64,000 nucleotides of DNA from Amycolatopsis azurea DSM 43854 (GCF_001995215.1 NZ_MUXN01000008.1:14880-78879), one strand, 5' to 3'. Positions 26,044 to 35,688 are shown, numbered from the stretch's first letter. A program made the numbers and translations. Notes: generated from the letters alone by a model not told the origin.

Positions 26044-26871
26044 ATGTCCTATCCCAGCGGTGGGCCCGGCTACCCCCAGCAGGGTGGCGGCCAGCAACCC
26101 CCTCAGTCCCACCCCGGCTCGGGAGCCTTTCCCCAGCAGCAGGCGCCGTCATCGCAGGCGGCCCCGCTGAACCTGGCGCTGCTGCTCGCGCTCGCCGTCA
26201 CCGTCCTCGGCCTGGTGCAGTTCTTCATCGGTTTCTCCGACGAGGCCGACGCCGCCGGACAGGTCTCGGTCTTCCTCCTGGTCAGCGGTCTGCTCGCGGC
26301 ACTGCACGCGTTGCCGCGAGGCCCGAAGACGCTGCCGTTCGCCGCGTTGTTCAGCGTCCTCGGCGCGTTCGGCGGCCTCGACCTGATCATCGGCTACGGG
26401 AGCGGTCGTGAGGAGGTCTCGGTCCCGGGCATCCTCACCGTGGTGCTGATCCTCGGCATCCTGCAGATGCTGGTCGCGGTCGCGGCGCTGCTGTTCGAGC
26501 ACGACGTCATCAAGCTGCCCGCCGCGAAGCCGCAGCAGCAGGCGCCGCAGGCCCCGTACAGCCAGCAGTTCCCGCAGCAGGGCCCGCAGGGTCCGTTCGG
26601 CCAGCAGGGTCAGCAGGGCCCGGCCGCCACCCAGGTCCAGCCGTTCCCCGGCGCGGGCCAGCAAGGTCAGCAGGGGCAGCCGCAGGGCGAGCCGTCCGGC
26701 CCGTTCGCGCAGCCGGGCGGGTTCCAGCCGCCGGTCACGCAGCCGCCGGGCCAGCAGGCGACGACGTACGCGCCGCAGCAGGGCCAGTTCTTCCAGCAGC
26801 CGCCGTCCTCCTCCTCGGAGTCGGGCCAGAACCCGGGCACGCCGCCGGGTGGTTTCGGCCAGCAGAGCTGA
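26044..26871 (+). CDS. DUF5336 protein (34-kDa antigen-like)
   Basis: 275 residues, similar in plan to the mycobacterial 34-kDa antigenic protein family. Pro/Gln/Gly-rich N terminus (about 1-40), four TM helices (about 41-60, 70-92, 100-118, 128-150), then a long Gln/Pro/Gly-rich C-terminal tail (about 160-275) with repeated QQGQQGP and QPPG stretches. ATG at 26044 with CAGGAGAG upstream. Integral membrane protein of unknown function. A hairpin terminator follows, so it is a single-gene unit. Confidence 0.85.
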   Translation: MSYPSGGPGYPQQGGGQQPPQSHPGSGAFPQQQAPSSQAAPLNLALLLALAVTVLGLVQFFIGFSDEADAAGQVSVFLLVSGLLAALHALPRGPKTLPFAALFSVLGAFGGLDLIIGYGSGREEVSVPGILTVVLILGILQMLVAVAALLFEHDVIKLPAAKPQQQAPQAPYSQQFPQQGPQGPFGQQGQQGPAATQVQPFPGAGQQGQQGQPQGEPSGPFAQPGGFQPPVTQPPGQQATTYAPQQGQFFQQPPSSSSESGQNPGTPPGGFGQQS

Positions 26872-26886
26872 GCTTTCGAACGTAGG

Positions 26887-26923
26887 AACACCCGCTGTGA
26901 CTCTCCGTGTCACAGCGGGTGTT
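26887..26923 (+). terminator. Rho-independent terminator
   Basis: AACACCCGCTGTGAC (26887-26901) pairs perfectly with GTCACAGCGGGTGTT (26909-26923), with a 7-base loop, and runs into TTTT. It lies 15 bases after the DUF5336 stop. Confidence 0.9.
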
Positions 26924-27014
26924 TTCGCTTTCCGGGTTACCCGACCGGGTGGGTTGGGCCACGCGCGCCGTTCGGCGGCGGCGTGCCTCACCCGGACGGA
27001 GCAGCACGGATGTC

Positions 27015-28517
27015 ATGGTGCGGATCATGAAGATGCTCACCCGCGACGAACGCCCGCCGGGCGAAGAGCCGGTGAGCGACCTCGTCCCCGAGCCGGAGGT
27101 GTCCAGGGCGAAGCGGGTTCGGGTGTTGCTCGCCGCGGCCTGCTCGCCCCTGCTCTTCTCCTACACCGTCGTCGCGCTGGTCCTCGCGGTCGTCGCGTTC
27201 GCCGCCGACCGGTCCCGGTTCTCCGCCACCGGCGCCCTGCTCGCCGCCGGGCCTGGCTGGCTAGCCTCGTGGCAGGTGGAACTCGACCTCGGCGGGCATC
27301 CGCTCGGCGTGCTGCCGCTGCTGCCGACGCTCGTCGTCGCGTGGCTCGTGGCGAGGGCCGCCGCACGGGCCGTCCGCCGGATCGGCGGCCGGACCCCGGC
27401 GGACGCCGTCCCGGTGGTGACGGTGATCGCCGGGTCGCACGCGTTGTTCGGCGTGCTCGTCGCCTTGTCGGCGAGCGGATCACCGATCGACGTGAACCCG
27501 CTGACCGCCTTCTGTGTGCCGGCACTCCTTGCCGGACTCGCCGCCGTCGCGGGAGTCGCCAAGCTCTGCGGGCTGCCGTCCGCGGTGCGTGACCGGTTCG
27601 ATCCGGTGGCCGTCCACGGTCTGCGGGCGGGCGCGCTCGGCCTCGCCGCGATGATCGCCTGTGGCGCCGCGGTGTTCACCGTGGCCACCGCGCTCTCGTG
27701 GTCCACTGTGGACAGTCTGTTCGAACCGGGATTCGGCACGAGCTTCGGCATGTTCGTGCTTTCCGTGGCCTACCTGCCGAACGCGGTCGTCGCCGCGCTG
27801 TCCTTCACCGCCGGGCCCGGCTTCTCGGTCGGTTCGCTGACCGTCGGCATGTTCGGCTATCAGGAAGGGCGGCTGCCGGGAGTGCCGGTGCTGGCGGGCG
27901 TCCCGTCGCACCACGCGGTGTGGTGGCCGGCGTTGCTGCTCCTGCCCGCCCTGGCCGGAGCGCTGGTCGGCTGGAAGATCCGCACGATCGACGAGGATCC
28001 GATGCTGCGGATGCGGGCGGTCGCCGTCGCGGGCGCGCTCGTCGCTTTCGGCTGCGTCGTCCTCGGCACCCTCGCCGGCGGCAGGCTCGGCGACGGGCCG
28101 TTCGACCCGGTCAGCGTGCCGGTCGGGGTCGCGTCGGTGATCGCCTTCTGCTGGATCGTCATCCCCGGCGGGTTCGTCGCCTTCTTCGCCGGAGCGCACG
28201 AGCCGCCCGAACCGCCGGGTGAACCCGACGACGAAGTCGTCGCCGAGGATGTCGCCGTCGAGGAAGACGCCGTCGAGGCCGAAGAGGACGAAGCGGCGGA
28301 GCCCGCCGAAGAAGCCGAAGAAGCCGAAGCCGAGCTCGACGAGGAAACCGACGAATTCGACGACGAGGCCGAGGCGGAACTCGCCCGCGAGCTCGGTGAG
28401 GACCTCGACGAGACCCCGGCGGAAACAGAGCCGGAAACCGAGCCCGAGCAGGACGTCGCTGTGACCGAGTCCACCGAGGGGTCCGGCGACGAAAGCGCGC
28501 CCGGCGGCGACCGTTAG
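27015..28517 (+). CDS. DUF6350 (PerM-like) membrane protein
   Basis: 500 residues. About ten TM helices between residues 38 and 390, then a very acidic Glu/Asp/Ala-rich cytoplasmic tail (about 395-500). This matches the actinobacterial DUF6350 family, in which Mycobacterium PerM is linked to cell division and persistence. Location just upstream of purN-purH is conserved in actinobacteria and supports the call. ATG 27015 is used; ATG 27027 and 27033 are also possible because no start has a clear ribosome site. Confidence 0.85.
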   Translation: MVRIMKMLTRDERPPGEEPVSDLVPEPEVSRAKRVRVLLAAACSPLLFSYTVVALVLAVVAFAADRSRFSATGALLAAGPGWLASWQVELDLGGHPLGVLPLLPTLVVAWLVARAAARAVRRIGGRTPADAVPVVTVIAGSHALFGVLVALSASGSPIDVNPLTAFCVPALLAGLAAVAGVAKLCGLPSAVRDRFDPVAVHGLRAGALGLAAMIACGAAVFTVATALSWSTVDSLFEPGFGTSFGMFVLSVAYLPNAVVAALSFTAGPGFSVGSLTVGMFGYQEGRLPGVPVLAGVPSHHAVWWPALLLLPALAGALVGWKIRTIDEDPMLRMRAVAVAGALVAFGCVVLGTLAGGRLGDGPFDPVSVPVGVASVIAFCWIVIPGGFVAFFAGAHEPPEPPGEPDDEVVAEDVAVEEDAVEAEEDEAAEPAEEAEEAEAELDEETDEFDDEAEAELARELGEDLDETPAETEPETEPEQDVAVTESTEGSGDESAPGGDR

Positions 28518-28581
28518 GGTTGTCGCGACCAGGTGAAGCGCCGTACGCCCGAGTGCGTACCGCCGTGGCAAGGAGCCCGTT

Positions 28582-29211
28582 CTGGCTAGTCGGTTGGACC
28601 TGCCCACTCCGGTGAAGCTCGTCGTCCTCGCGTCCGGTTCCGGCACGCTGCTGCAAGCCGTGCTCGACGCGGTCGAAAAGCCGAACTTCCCGGCGAAAGT
28701 GGTCGCCGTCGGAGCGGACCGCACCGGGATCGAAGCGCTCACGCGGGCCGAACGCGCCGACGTGCCGTCGTTCACCGTGCGGATGGCCGATCATCCGGAC
28801 CGCGAGGCGTGGGACAAGGCGATCACCGAAGCCGTCGCCGCCTACCAGCCGGACCTGGTCGTCTCGGCGGGGTTCATGAAGATCCTCGGCGCCGAATTCC
28901 TCGCGCGGTTCCCCGGCCGTGTGATCAACACGCATCCGGCGTTGCTGCCGTCGTTCCCCGGCGCGCACGCCGTGGCCGACGCGCTGGCGATGGCCGTCAA
29001 GGTCACCGGGTCGACGGTCCATTTCGTCGATGCCGGAGTCGACACCGGGCCGATCATCGCGCAGGAGCCGGTGATCGTGGAGTCCGACGACGACGAGCAC
29101 GTCCTGCACGAGCGGATCAAGGCCGTGGAACGCAGGCTCCTGGTGGAAACGATCGAAAAACTCGGCCGGAGCGGGTGCTCGGTCGAGGGACGAAAGGTGA
29201 GGTTTTCGTGA
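28582..29211 (+). CDS. purN: Phosphoribosylglycinamide formyltransferase
   Basis: Third step of purine synthesis: GAR + 10-formyl-THF to FGAR. 209 residues from CTG 28582. Motifs: [18 protein letters not shown] (substrate loop), [14 protein letters not shown], the catalytic Asn-His in [17 protein letters not shown], and the late Asp in [17 protein letters not shown] at 28570-28575 stands six bases before CTG 28582 ([12 protein letters not shown]), while TTG 28594 and GTG 28612 lack a ribosome site; a rare CTG start is therefore proposed. The stop overlaps the purH start (GTGA). Confidence 0.93.
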   Translation: MASRLDLPTPVKLVVLASGSGTLLQAVLDAVEKPNFPAKVVAVGADRTGIEALTRAERADVPSFTVRMADHPDREAWDKAITEAVAAYQPDLVVSAGFMKILGAEFLARFPGRVINTHPALLPSFPGAHAVADALAMAVKVTGSTVHFVDAGVDTGPIIAQEPVIVESDDDEHVLHERIKAVERRLLVETIEKLGRSGCSVEGRKVRFS

Positions 29212-30770
29212 GTACCGCACAGGGACAGCGTCCCGTCCGGCGCGCGCTGATCGGTGTCTCGGACAAGGCCGGCCTGCTCGAACTCGCCACCGGGCTGCAC
29301 GCGGCCGGCGTCGAGATCGTGTCGACCGGAGGCACGGCGAAGGTCATCGCGAACGCCGGGGTGCCGGTGACACCGGTCGAAGAGGTCACCGGGTTCCCCG
29401 AGTCCCTCGACGGCCGGGTCAAGACGCTGCACCCGCGCGTGCACGCGGGCCTGCTCGCCGACCGCGACCGCCCGGAGCACGTCGAGCAGCTCAAGCAGCT
29501 GGACATCGCGCCGTTCGACCTGCTCGTGGTCAACCTGTACCCGTTCACGCAGACCGTCGCGTCGGGCGCGAGCCCGGAAGACTGCGTCGAGAACATCGAC
29601 ATCGGCGGCCCGGCGATGGTGCGCGCCGCGGCCAAGAACCACAACAGCGTCGCCGTCGTGGTCGATCCCTCCCGTTACGAGTGGGTGCTGGAGCGCGTCG
29701 CCGCCGGCGGTTTCGAGCTGGCCGACCGCAAGCGGCTCGCCGCGCAGGCCTATGCGCACACGGCGGCGTATGACACCGCCGTCGCCGCGTGGTTCGCCAA
29801 CGTCTACGCGCCCGCGGACGACTCCGGCTTCCCCGACTTCACCGGTGCTTCGTGGGAGCGCGGCGACGTGCTGCGCTACGGCGAGAACCCGCACCAGAAG
29901 GCCGCGCTGTACAAGCACTGGCGGCCTGGCCTCGCGCACGCGGAGCAGCTGCACGGCAAGGCCATGTCGTACAACAACTACGTCGACACCGACGCCGCGC
30001 GCCGCGCCGCCTACGACTTCGACGCCCCGGCCGTCGCGATCATCAAGCACGCCAACCCGTGCGGGATCGCGGTCGGCGAGGATATCGCCGAGGCACACCG
30101 GAAGGCGCACGCTTGCGACCCGGTCTCGGCCTACGGCGGGGTGATCGCGACCAACCGGCCGGTGACCCGCGAGGCCGCCGAGCAGATCTCGGAGGTGTTC
30201 ACCGAGGTCGTCCTGGCACCGGACTTCGACGCCGAGGCGCTGGAGATCTTGCAGCGCAAGAAGAACGTGCGGCTGCTGAAGCTGCCAGCGATCACTTCGC
30301 CGGATCCGATCGAGTTCCGGCCGATCTCCGGCGGCATGCTGGTGCAGACCGTCGACACGATCGCCGCCGAGGGCGACGACCCGGCGAACTGGACCCTCGC
30401 GACCGGCGCGCCCGCCGACGAGCGGACGCTGGCCGACCTCGAGTTCGCGTGGCGTTCGCTGCGCGCGGTGAAGTCGAACGCGATCCTGCTGGCGAACGAC
30501 GGCGCGACCGTCGGCGTCGGCATGGGCCAGGTCAACCGGGTCGACTCCTCGCGGCTCGCGGTATCGCGGGCGGGAGAACGGGCGAAGGGCTCCGTCGCCG
30601 CTTCGGACGCCTTCTTCCCGTTCCCGGACGGGCTCGAGGTCTTGCTGGTGGCCGGTGTCCGCGCCGTCGTCCAGCCGGGCGGGTCGATCCGCGACGCCGA
30701 GGTCATCGCGGCCGCCGAGGCCGCCGGGGTCACCCTGTACCTGACCGGCACGCGCCACTTCGCCCACTAG
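29208..30770 (+). CDS. purH: AICAR transformylase / IMP cyclohydrolase
   Basis: Last two steps of IMP synthesis, bifunctional. 520 residues. N-terminal cyclohydrolase (MGS-like) domain at about 10-150, with [25 protein letters not shown] and [16 protein letters not shown]-terminal AICAR transformylase domain with [27 protein letters not shown] (catalytic Lys-His), and [15 protein letters not shown]. The GTG start overlaps the purN stop by four bases, a coupled operon. No terminator; inverted repeats begin ten bases after the stop. Confidence 0.97.
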   Translation: MSTAQGQRPVRRALIGVSDKAGLLELATGLHAAGVEIVSTGGTAKVIANAGVPVTPVEEVTGFPESLDGRVKTLHPRVHAGLLADRDRPEHVEQLKQLDIAPFDLLVVNLYPFTQTVASGASPEDCVENIDIGGPAMVRAAAKNHNSVAVVVDPSRYEWVLERVAAGGFELADRKRLAAQAYAHTAAYDTAVAAWFANVYAPADDSGFPDFTGASWERGDVLRYGENPHQKAALYKHWRPGLAHAEQLHGKAMSYNNYVDTDAARRAAYDFDAPAVAIIKHANPCGIAVGEDIAEAHRKAHACDPVSAYGGVIATNRPVTREAAEQISEVFTEVVLAPDFDAEALEILQRKKNVRLLKLPAITSPDPIEFRPISGGMLVQTVDTIAAEGDDPANWTLATGAPADERTLADLEFAWRSLRAVKSNAILLANDGATVGVGMGQVNRVDSSRLAVSRAGERAKGSVAASDAFFPFPDGLEVLLVAGVRAVVQPGGSIRDAEVIAAAEAAGVTLYLTGTRHFAH

Positions 30771-30779
30771 CGCCGACCT

Positions 30780-30972
30780 GCGTTTAGGGGGCTAATCGCG
30801 ATCCGGCGGCGGACTTGCGTTTAGCCCCTAAACGCGATCCGGGGGCGCCCGCGGGCCGGACTGTGGGCGTTCCCGGTGCCCGGCCCCGGTCGCCGTGCCA
30901 TGCTGGCCGCGTGTCGCCTTTAGCGGGCTAAACGCGATCCGGGCGCCGACCTGCGTTTAGCCCCCTAATCGC
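30780..30972. repeat. Cluster of four GCGTTTAG-family inverted repeats
   Basis: Units start at 30780 (centre GGGG), 30817 (centre one base short), about 30915 (left arm CGCCTTTAG) and 30953 (centre CCCC). They occupy the gap between purH and the next gene. The sequence between units 2 and 3 (30838-30910) is unrelated GC-rich DNA. Confidence 0.88.
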
Positions 30973-31009
30973 GACGCGCGACGTACGTGAGGGATCGGTA
31001 GGAGGATCG

Positions 31010-31822
31010 GTGCACCAGCCGCCGCAGGGGTACGGCCAGGGGTCGGGTTACGGGCCGCCACCTGGGCCGGGAGGCCAGCCGGGCTACGGACCGCCTCAGC
31101 CGGGCGCGCCGGGTTACGGACCACCTCAGCCAGGACAACCCGGATACGGACAGCAGCCTCCGTACGGTCAGCCTCCCGGTTACGGCCCGCCCGGCTACGG
31201 GCCGCCGCCCAAGAAGAAAAAGACCGGCCTGATCGTCGGCCTCATCGTGGGCGGCGTGGTGCTGCTCGGCCTGGGCATCCCCGGCGGCATCTTCGCGTCG
31301 GAGTACTACTCGTCGGTCGGCAAGGCACCGGTCTCCGAGCAGCCGCCCGCCGAGTGCGCGATTTCCCCGGAGGTCCTGAACAAGACGCTCATGACCAGCT
31401 TCCAGGGCTCCCGCGAGAACGAGATCAAGGCGCTGGACATCGTCACCAAGCAGCGGGGTTGCTCCTGGCTGGCGCCGGACGGCGACAACGTCCACGACCG
31501 CGCCCTCCAGGTCACGATCTACCGCCACGAGGGGCCGGACGCCGAAAAGCGCGCGTCGGAGTCGTCCGTCGGGTCGGCCGCGCCGTCCGAGCGTCAGCAG
31601 CAGGTTCAGGGTATCGGGGAGAAGGCGGTTCTCGTCTCCCTCGACACCGACAGTGCCTTCAGCGGTGCCGAACTGCGTTACACCCAGGGCGTGTACGTCG
31701 TCATCGTCACCTACAAGGGCTGGGACAAGGGGTTCTTCACGAACTCGCCGATCCCGCCGGCGGAGTCCGCCGAAGCGGCGAAGTCCGTCGGCGCCGAGAT
31801 CGCCAAGAAGCTGCCCCGCTAG
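31010..31822 (+). CDS. Gly/Pro/Tyr-rich membrane-anchored protein
   Basis: 270 residues. Residues 1-70 are low-complexity GYGPPQPGQPGYG repeats ending in a KKKK cluster; a TM helix follows at about 72-95 (GLIVGLIVGGVVLLGLG); then an extracellular domain (about 105-270) with two Cys (AECAIS and RGCSW) that could form a disulfide, of the general DUF3558-like type. GTG 31010 with GGAGG at 31001-31005. The stop codon shares CTAG with the convergent gene. Function unknown. Confidence 0.75.
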   Translation: MHQPPQGYGQGSGYGPPPGPGGQPGYGPPQPGAPGYGPPQPGQPGYGQQPPYGQPPGYGPPGYGPPPKKKKTGLIVGLIVGGVVLLGLGIPGGIFASEYYSSVGKAPVSEQPPAECAISPEVLNKTLMTSFQGSRENEIKALDIVTKQRGCSWLAPDGDNVHDRALQVTIYRHEGPDAEKRASESSVGSAAPSERQQQVQGIGEKAVLVSLDTDSAFSGAELRYTQGVYVVIVTYKGWDKGFFTNSPIPPAESAEAAKSVGAEIAKKLPR

Positions 31823-32532
31823 GCGTACAGGCCGTTCAGCCAGGCCGTCCACGCCCTCTCGGCCTTGTCCGCGTCGGCGTCTTCGGCGAACAGGTGGTGC
31901 CCGATGCCGACAGGCCAGCCCCAGACGTTCCGGCCGTAGAAGCGGTACAGCGCGTCTTCGGTCCGGACGCCGATGAAGGCCGACGTCAGGTAGTCGACGA
32001 CGCCTTCGACGGTGCCGACGCCCGGCACCTCGAAGAGCACTTCGCCGCCCGCGACCGTCGCGCCGATAGCCGTCCGCACAGCCTCGAACGCTTCGGGTGC
32101 CTTCGACGCTTCGGGCGCATCGGTCTTGAAGTACTTCACCTCGCGCCGGTTGAAGTGCGTCAGGTACTCGCCCAGCGAGTGGTAGTAGAACGCCGTGTGC
32201 CGCTTGCACGCGTCGTACTCCACGTCGAAGTCGTCGAGGACCGTGTTGTGCTCGTAGCGCAGGTACGTGCCGCCGTCCTTCGGCTCGAGGACGTACTCGA
32301 GCGTGTTGAACCAGCCGTTCTCGTCTTCCGCGTAGGTGACGAAGCGCTGTGACGGCTTCCAGACGGTCACCATGCCGCCGTTGGGAGTGAGGCCGGACTC
32401 GGCGCCGCCGTCGCGCGGTTCGTACCGGATCGGCCAGAGCCAGCCGCCGCTGCCCGTGGTGATCGCGGCCCAGGTGTCGGCGGGCGTGGTGGGCAGGAAG
32501 CCCTCGAAGCGGACCTCGGATTCCTTCGCCAT
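31819..32532 (-). CDS. SRPBCC-domain protein
   Basis: 237 residues. An N-terminal START-like SRPBCC domain (about 5-145: VRFEGFLPTTPADTWAAITT, then LWPIRYEPRDGG, then DENGWFNTLEYVLEP) resembling Aha1/CalC-type ligand-binding folds, followed by about 90 residues of further alpha/beta sequence (GGEVLFEVPGVGTVEGVV). ATG 32532 with GAAAGGGA upstream; an in-frame ATG nine codons earlier lacks a site. Cytoplasmic; ligand unknown. Confidence 0.8.
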   Translation of the reverse strand: MAKESEVRFEGFLPTTPADTWAAITTGSGGWLWPIRYEPRDGGAESGLTPNGGMVTVWKPSQRFVTYAEDENGWFNTLEYVLEPKDGGTYLRYEHNTVLDDFDVEYDACKRHTAFYYHSLGEYLTHFNRREVKYFKTDAPEASKAPEAFEAVRTAIGATVAGGEVLFEVPGVGTVEGVVDYLTSAFIGVRTEDALYRFYGRNVWGWPVGIGHHLFAEDADADKAERAWTAWLNGLYA

Positions 32533-32600
32533 GTCTGTCCCTTTCTCGTGTGCCTTCACAGACGCGACGCCTGGCCAGGGCGCGTTTCGACAAACGGATC

Positions 32601-32620
32601 GCGTTTAGTCCGCTAAAGGC
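32601..32620. repeat. GCGTTTAG-family inverted repeat (degenerate)
   Basis: GCGTTTAG-TCCG-CTAAAGGC, the only copy with a TCCG centre. It lies between two divergent genes, unlike most copies. Confidence 0.75.
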
Positions 32621-32623
32621 GAC

Positions 32624-32637
32624 GTGACACAGGTCAC
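32624..32637. promoter_or_regulatory. Inverted repeat GTGAC-ACAG-GTCAC
   Basis: Perfect 5-base arms separated by four bases, 77 bases before the flavin-reductase-like gene and in the divergent control region. A candidate regulator binding site; the protein is not identifiable. Confidence 0.3.
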
Positions 32638-32713
32638 ATTCTGGAGTGTCGAAGTGCGTGGGACAGCGGCGTCCCTGGGGTGTCCGCGAAGAAAGCGACC
32701 CGAGGAGACCGAC

Positions 32714-33211
32714 ATGCAGCAGAGCACGATCGACGAGATCCTGAACCGCCCGCTCAGCCAGGAGCTCCTGGCCCGTGACCTGGCCCGGCTGGCCTACACC
32801 GCGCTCGACGGCACGCCGCGGTCGATCCCGATCGGCATCCACTGGAACGGCCGGGAGATCGTCATGTGCACCCCGCCGAACGCGCCGAAGCTGCCGTCGC
32901 TGCGCCGCAATCCCGCCGTCGCCCTGACCATCGACACCGAGTCGCACCCGCCGAAGATCCTGCTCCTCCGCGGCACCGTCGAGCTGGACCACGTCGACGG
33001 CATCCCCGACGAGTACATGCAGTGGAGCGGCACCTACGAGATGACGCCCGAGCAGCGGGTCGAGTGGGAGGAGAACGTGCGGTCGCTCTACGAGAGCATG
33101 GTCCGCGTCGTGCTGACCCCGACCTGGGTCAAGCTCATCGACTTCGAGAACACCCTGCCCACCGCCGTCGAAGAGCTCCTGCGCCGGCAGGCGGCGCGGC
33201 AGAGCGCCTGA
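32714..33211 (+). CDS. PPOX-class (pyridoxamine 5'-phosphate oxidase-like) protein
   Basis: 165 residues with the split beta-barrel fold that binds FMN or F420: LARLAYTALDGTPRSIPIGI, IVMCTPPNAPKLPSLRRNPA, VALTIDTESHPPKILLLRG. ATG 32714 with GAGGAGA upstream. It is followed after 12 bases by a VOC-family gene, likely the same transcript. Such proteins reduce or oxidise small molecules; substrate unknown. Confidence 0.87.
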   Translation: MQQSTIDEILNRPLSQELLARDLARLAYTALDGTPRSIPIGIHWNGREIVMCTPPNAPKLPSLRRNPAVALTIDTESHPPKILLLRGTVELDHVDGIPDEYMQWSGTYEMTPEQRVEWEENVRSLYESMVRVVLTPTWVKLIDFENTLPTAVEELLRRQAARQSA

Positions 33212-33223
33212 AAGGAACCGGTC

Positions 33224-33661
33224 ATGAAGCTCGAACACATCGGCGTCGTCGTGCACGACCTCGAAGCGGCCAAGGCCTTCTTCATCGCGCTCGGTCTCGA
33301 ACTGGAAGGCGAGGCGTCGCTCAAGGGCGACACCGTCGATCGCCTCACCGGCCTCGAAAACGTCCGGACGGACATCGCGGTGCTGAGGCCGCCGGACGGT
33401 CACGGAGGAGTGGAGCTGATCAAGTACCACGCTCCGAGCCGGGACGGTCACTCCCGAGTTCCGATGAACACGCCCGGCATCCGCCACTTCGTGTTCTCGA
33501 TCGAGGACATCGAGGACGTGCTGGAGCGCTTGCGGGCGCACGGCGGCGAGCTCGTCGGCGAACTGGTGCAGTACGAGGACAGCTACCGGCTCTGCTACGT
33601 CCGCGGCCCGGAAGGGATCACCGTCGAGCTGGCGGAAGCGCTCGTACGCCGGGAAGCGTAG
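33224..33661 (+). CDS. VOC-family (glyoxalase-like) protein
   Basis: 145 residues with the two beta-alpha-beta-beta-beta halves of the vicinal oxygen chelate fold: LEHIGVVVHDLEAAKAFFIA at the start and GIRHFVFSIEDIEDVLERL in the second half, ending GPEGITVELAEAL. H5 and the Glu of VELAE are candidate metal ligands. ATG start with AAAGGAA upstream. Substrate unknown. Confidence 0.87.
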   Translation: MKLEHIGVVVHDLEAAKAFFIALGLELEGEASLKGDTVDRLTGLENVRTDIAVLRPPDGHGGVELIKYHAPSRDGHSRVPMNTPGIRHFVFSIEDIEDVLERLRAHGGELVGELVQYEDSYRLCYVRGPEGITVELAEALVRREA

Positions 33662-33719
33662 CCGAGAAGCCGCGTCTCGACGGATTCCTGCGAAGCCCCG
33701 CGCTGCCAGCATTTCCGCC

Positions 33720-35066
33720 ATGACACTGACAGGAATCCTGGCCGCCGCGCTGATCGTCACCGGCGCGCCCGCCCTCGCCGCGGACGACGTCCGGGTGCAC
33801 ACCGGAGTGATCGAAGGCGCCCGGTACCGGGTCGAGGTGCCGCCGGACTGGAACGGCAAGTTGTTGCTGTACAACCACGGGATCTACCCGCCGGGCTACG
33901 TTCCCGAGGAGGTCGAGCTCGCCAACCGGCAGGAGGCGAAGCCCGTTCTCCTCGGCGAGGGGTACGCGCTGGCCGCGTCGCTCTACAGCAAGCCGAACGG
34001 CTTCTCGGCCGGCGAAGCCGTGCACGACCAGACGGCGCTGCTGTCGTGGTTCGACCGCAACGTCGGCCGCCCGGCGCAGGTGCTCACCTGGGGAGCTTCC
34101 GGTGGTGGCCTCAACGCGGTCCTGCTGGCTGAGCGCCTCCCGCGCCGGATCGACGGCGTGCTGGCGATGTGCGGTCCCGTCGCGGGCGGCTCCGCTTTGT
34201 TCGGCCAGGCGCTGGACCTCGGTTTCGCGGTCCGGACACTGCTGGCGCCCGAGCTGGAGGTCGTCCGGATCGCCGATCCGCAGGCGAACCTGGCGAAAGC
34301 CCATCAGGTGATCGCGAAGGCGTTGGAGTCACCCGATGGGCGGGCGCGGCTCGCCCTCGCCAACGCGTTCGCCGACGTCCCCGGCTGGTCGACGGCGCTC
34401 CGTCCGCGCTCCGCCGACGTCGCCGAGCAGATCCGTCAACAGACGCAGTTCGTCGAGGCGGTCTACAACCAGTTTTCGTGGGGCGCTCACCGGGCCGATC
34501 TGGAGGCGCAGGCCGGCGGGAACCCGACCGGGAACACCGGAGTGGACTACCGCGACTTGCTCGCGCGGTCGAGTGAACGCGACCTCGTGAACCAGGCTTA
34601 CCGTGACGCGGGACTGGATCTCGGCGCCGATCTCGCCAAGCTCGCCGCCGCGCCGCGCGTCCAGGCCGACAACGCCGCCGCCCGCCGGCTCGCCCGCGTC
34701 GGGACGCCGACCGGACACGGCCACCAGCCCGTCGTCACGCTGCACCCGGTCGGCGACGGCGTCGCTCCCGAGCACGAACGGAACTACGGCGACCGCGTCG
34801 ATTCCGGCCGGATCCGGCAGCTGTTCGTGAACCGGGGCGGGCACTGCCAGCACACCGCCGCCGAGGAGCTGACGGCGTTGCGGGTGCTGCGGGATCGCGT
34901 CGAAACCGGCCACTGGCCGTCGACGTCACCGGAAAGGCTGAACGCCGAGGCGAACCGGTTCGGGCCGGAGCTCCGCTTCCTCCGTGACTGGCTGCACGGT
35001 GAACAGGGCGTCTCCGCGCCGGCTTTCCGGCGGCATCACCCGGCCCCGCTGCCCCGCGTGGCTTGA
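33720..35066 (+). CDS. Secreted alpha/beta hydrolase
   Basis: 448 residues. Sec signal peptide 1-20 (TLTGILAAALIVTGAPALA, then ADD). Hydrolase fold with KLLLYNHGIYPPGY (oxyanion region), LTWGASGGGLNAVLLAERLP (nucleophile Ser in GASGG, residue about 126), and a late Asp/His in the region VTLHPVGDGVAP and NRGGHCQH. ATG 33720 is the only start giving a full signal peptide. Looks like an extracellular esterase or peptidase; substrate unknown. Confidence 0.83.
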   Translation: MTLTGILAAALIVTGAPALAADDVRVHTGVIEGARYRVEVPPDWNGKLLLYNHGIYPPGYVPEEVELANRQEAKPVLLGEGYALAASLYSKPNGFSAGEAVHDQTALLSWFDRNVGRPAQVLTWGASGGGLNAVLLAERLPRRIDGVLAMCGPVAGGSALFGQALDLGFAVRTLLAPELEVVRIADPQANLAKAHQVIAKALESPDGRARLALANAFADVPGWSTALRPRSADVAEQIRQQTQFVEAVYNQFSWGAHRADLEAQAGGNPTGNTGVDYRDLLARSSERDLVNQAYRDAGLDLGADLAKLAAAPRVQADNAAARRLARVGTPTGHGHQPVVTLHPVGDGVAPEHERNYGDRVDSGRIRQLFVNRGGHCQHTAAEELTALRVLRDRVETGHWPSTSPERLNAEANRFGPELRFLRDWLHGEQGVSAPAFRRHHPAPLPRVA

Positions 35067-35070
35067 CGCG

Positions 35071-35661
35071 TCAGCCGTCGACGGGATGGCTCGCCTGGAA
35101 GGCCAGCCTCCCGTCGGCGTCCGCCGCGATCCGGTCGAGCAGGTCGTCCAGCGCCAGGAAGACCTCCCACGACGGCTGTCCGCTCGCGACGGTCAGCCGG
35201 TCGACCAGCAGCTGTTCGAGATCGGTGACCCGCTTCGCCTTCCACACCTTGTCCGCGACGCTCACGAGCAGATCCTCGACGCCGACGTCCGTGCCCCAGG
35301 CGGCGTGCGTCCGTGCGAACCGGGCCCGGTTCGCGTCGACTCCTTGGGAGACAAGGAGTTCGTAACCGGCTTGCTCATGGGCTGAGCCGGGGCCGGACAG
35401 CTCTTCGCGGTGGATCGTCTTGCCGATGTCGTGGACGGCCGCGCCGAACAGGGCCGCTTCGCGGTCGAAGACCACGTCCGGATGCCGCTTCTCCATCCAG
35501 TCGGCCAGCGAACAGGCCACGTCGTGGACCGCGCGCAGATGCGCGGCCAGCCGCGGGGGAGCGGACAGTTCCTCCAGCAGTGCGCTCACGTCGTCCGGCA
35601 AAGGGCGGAGATGCGGCTCGCCGGGATCGGTCAGGGCACGGCGAAGGGCTGGCGAGGGCAT
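35071..35661 (-). CDS. HD-domain phosphohydrolase
   Basis: 196 residues. HD-domain metal ligands are seen as H43 or H46 (LRAVHDVA), the HD pair in FGAAVHDIGKTIH (about 75-80) and further His/Asp in SAHEQAGYELL, ARTHAAW and LLVSVADKVWKAKR. Members cleave phosphate esters of nucleotides; the substrate here is unknown. ATG at 35661. It is convergent with the secreted hydrolase (4-base gap). Confidence 0.85.
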   Translation of the reverse strand: MPSPALRRALTDPGEPHLRPLPDDVSALLEELSAPPRLAAHLRAVHDVACSLADWMEKRHPDVVFDREAALFGAAVHDIGKTIHREELSGPGSAHEQAGYELLVSQGVDANRARFARTHAAWGTDVGVEDLLVSVADKVWKAKRVTDLEQLLVDRLTVASGQPSWEVFLALDDLLDRIAADADGRLAFQASHPVDG

Positions 35662-35688
35662 GACGTCCAGAATGACAGAAACCGCCGC

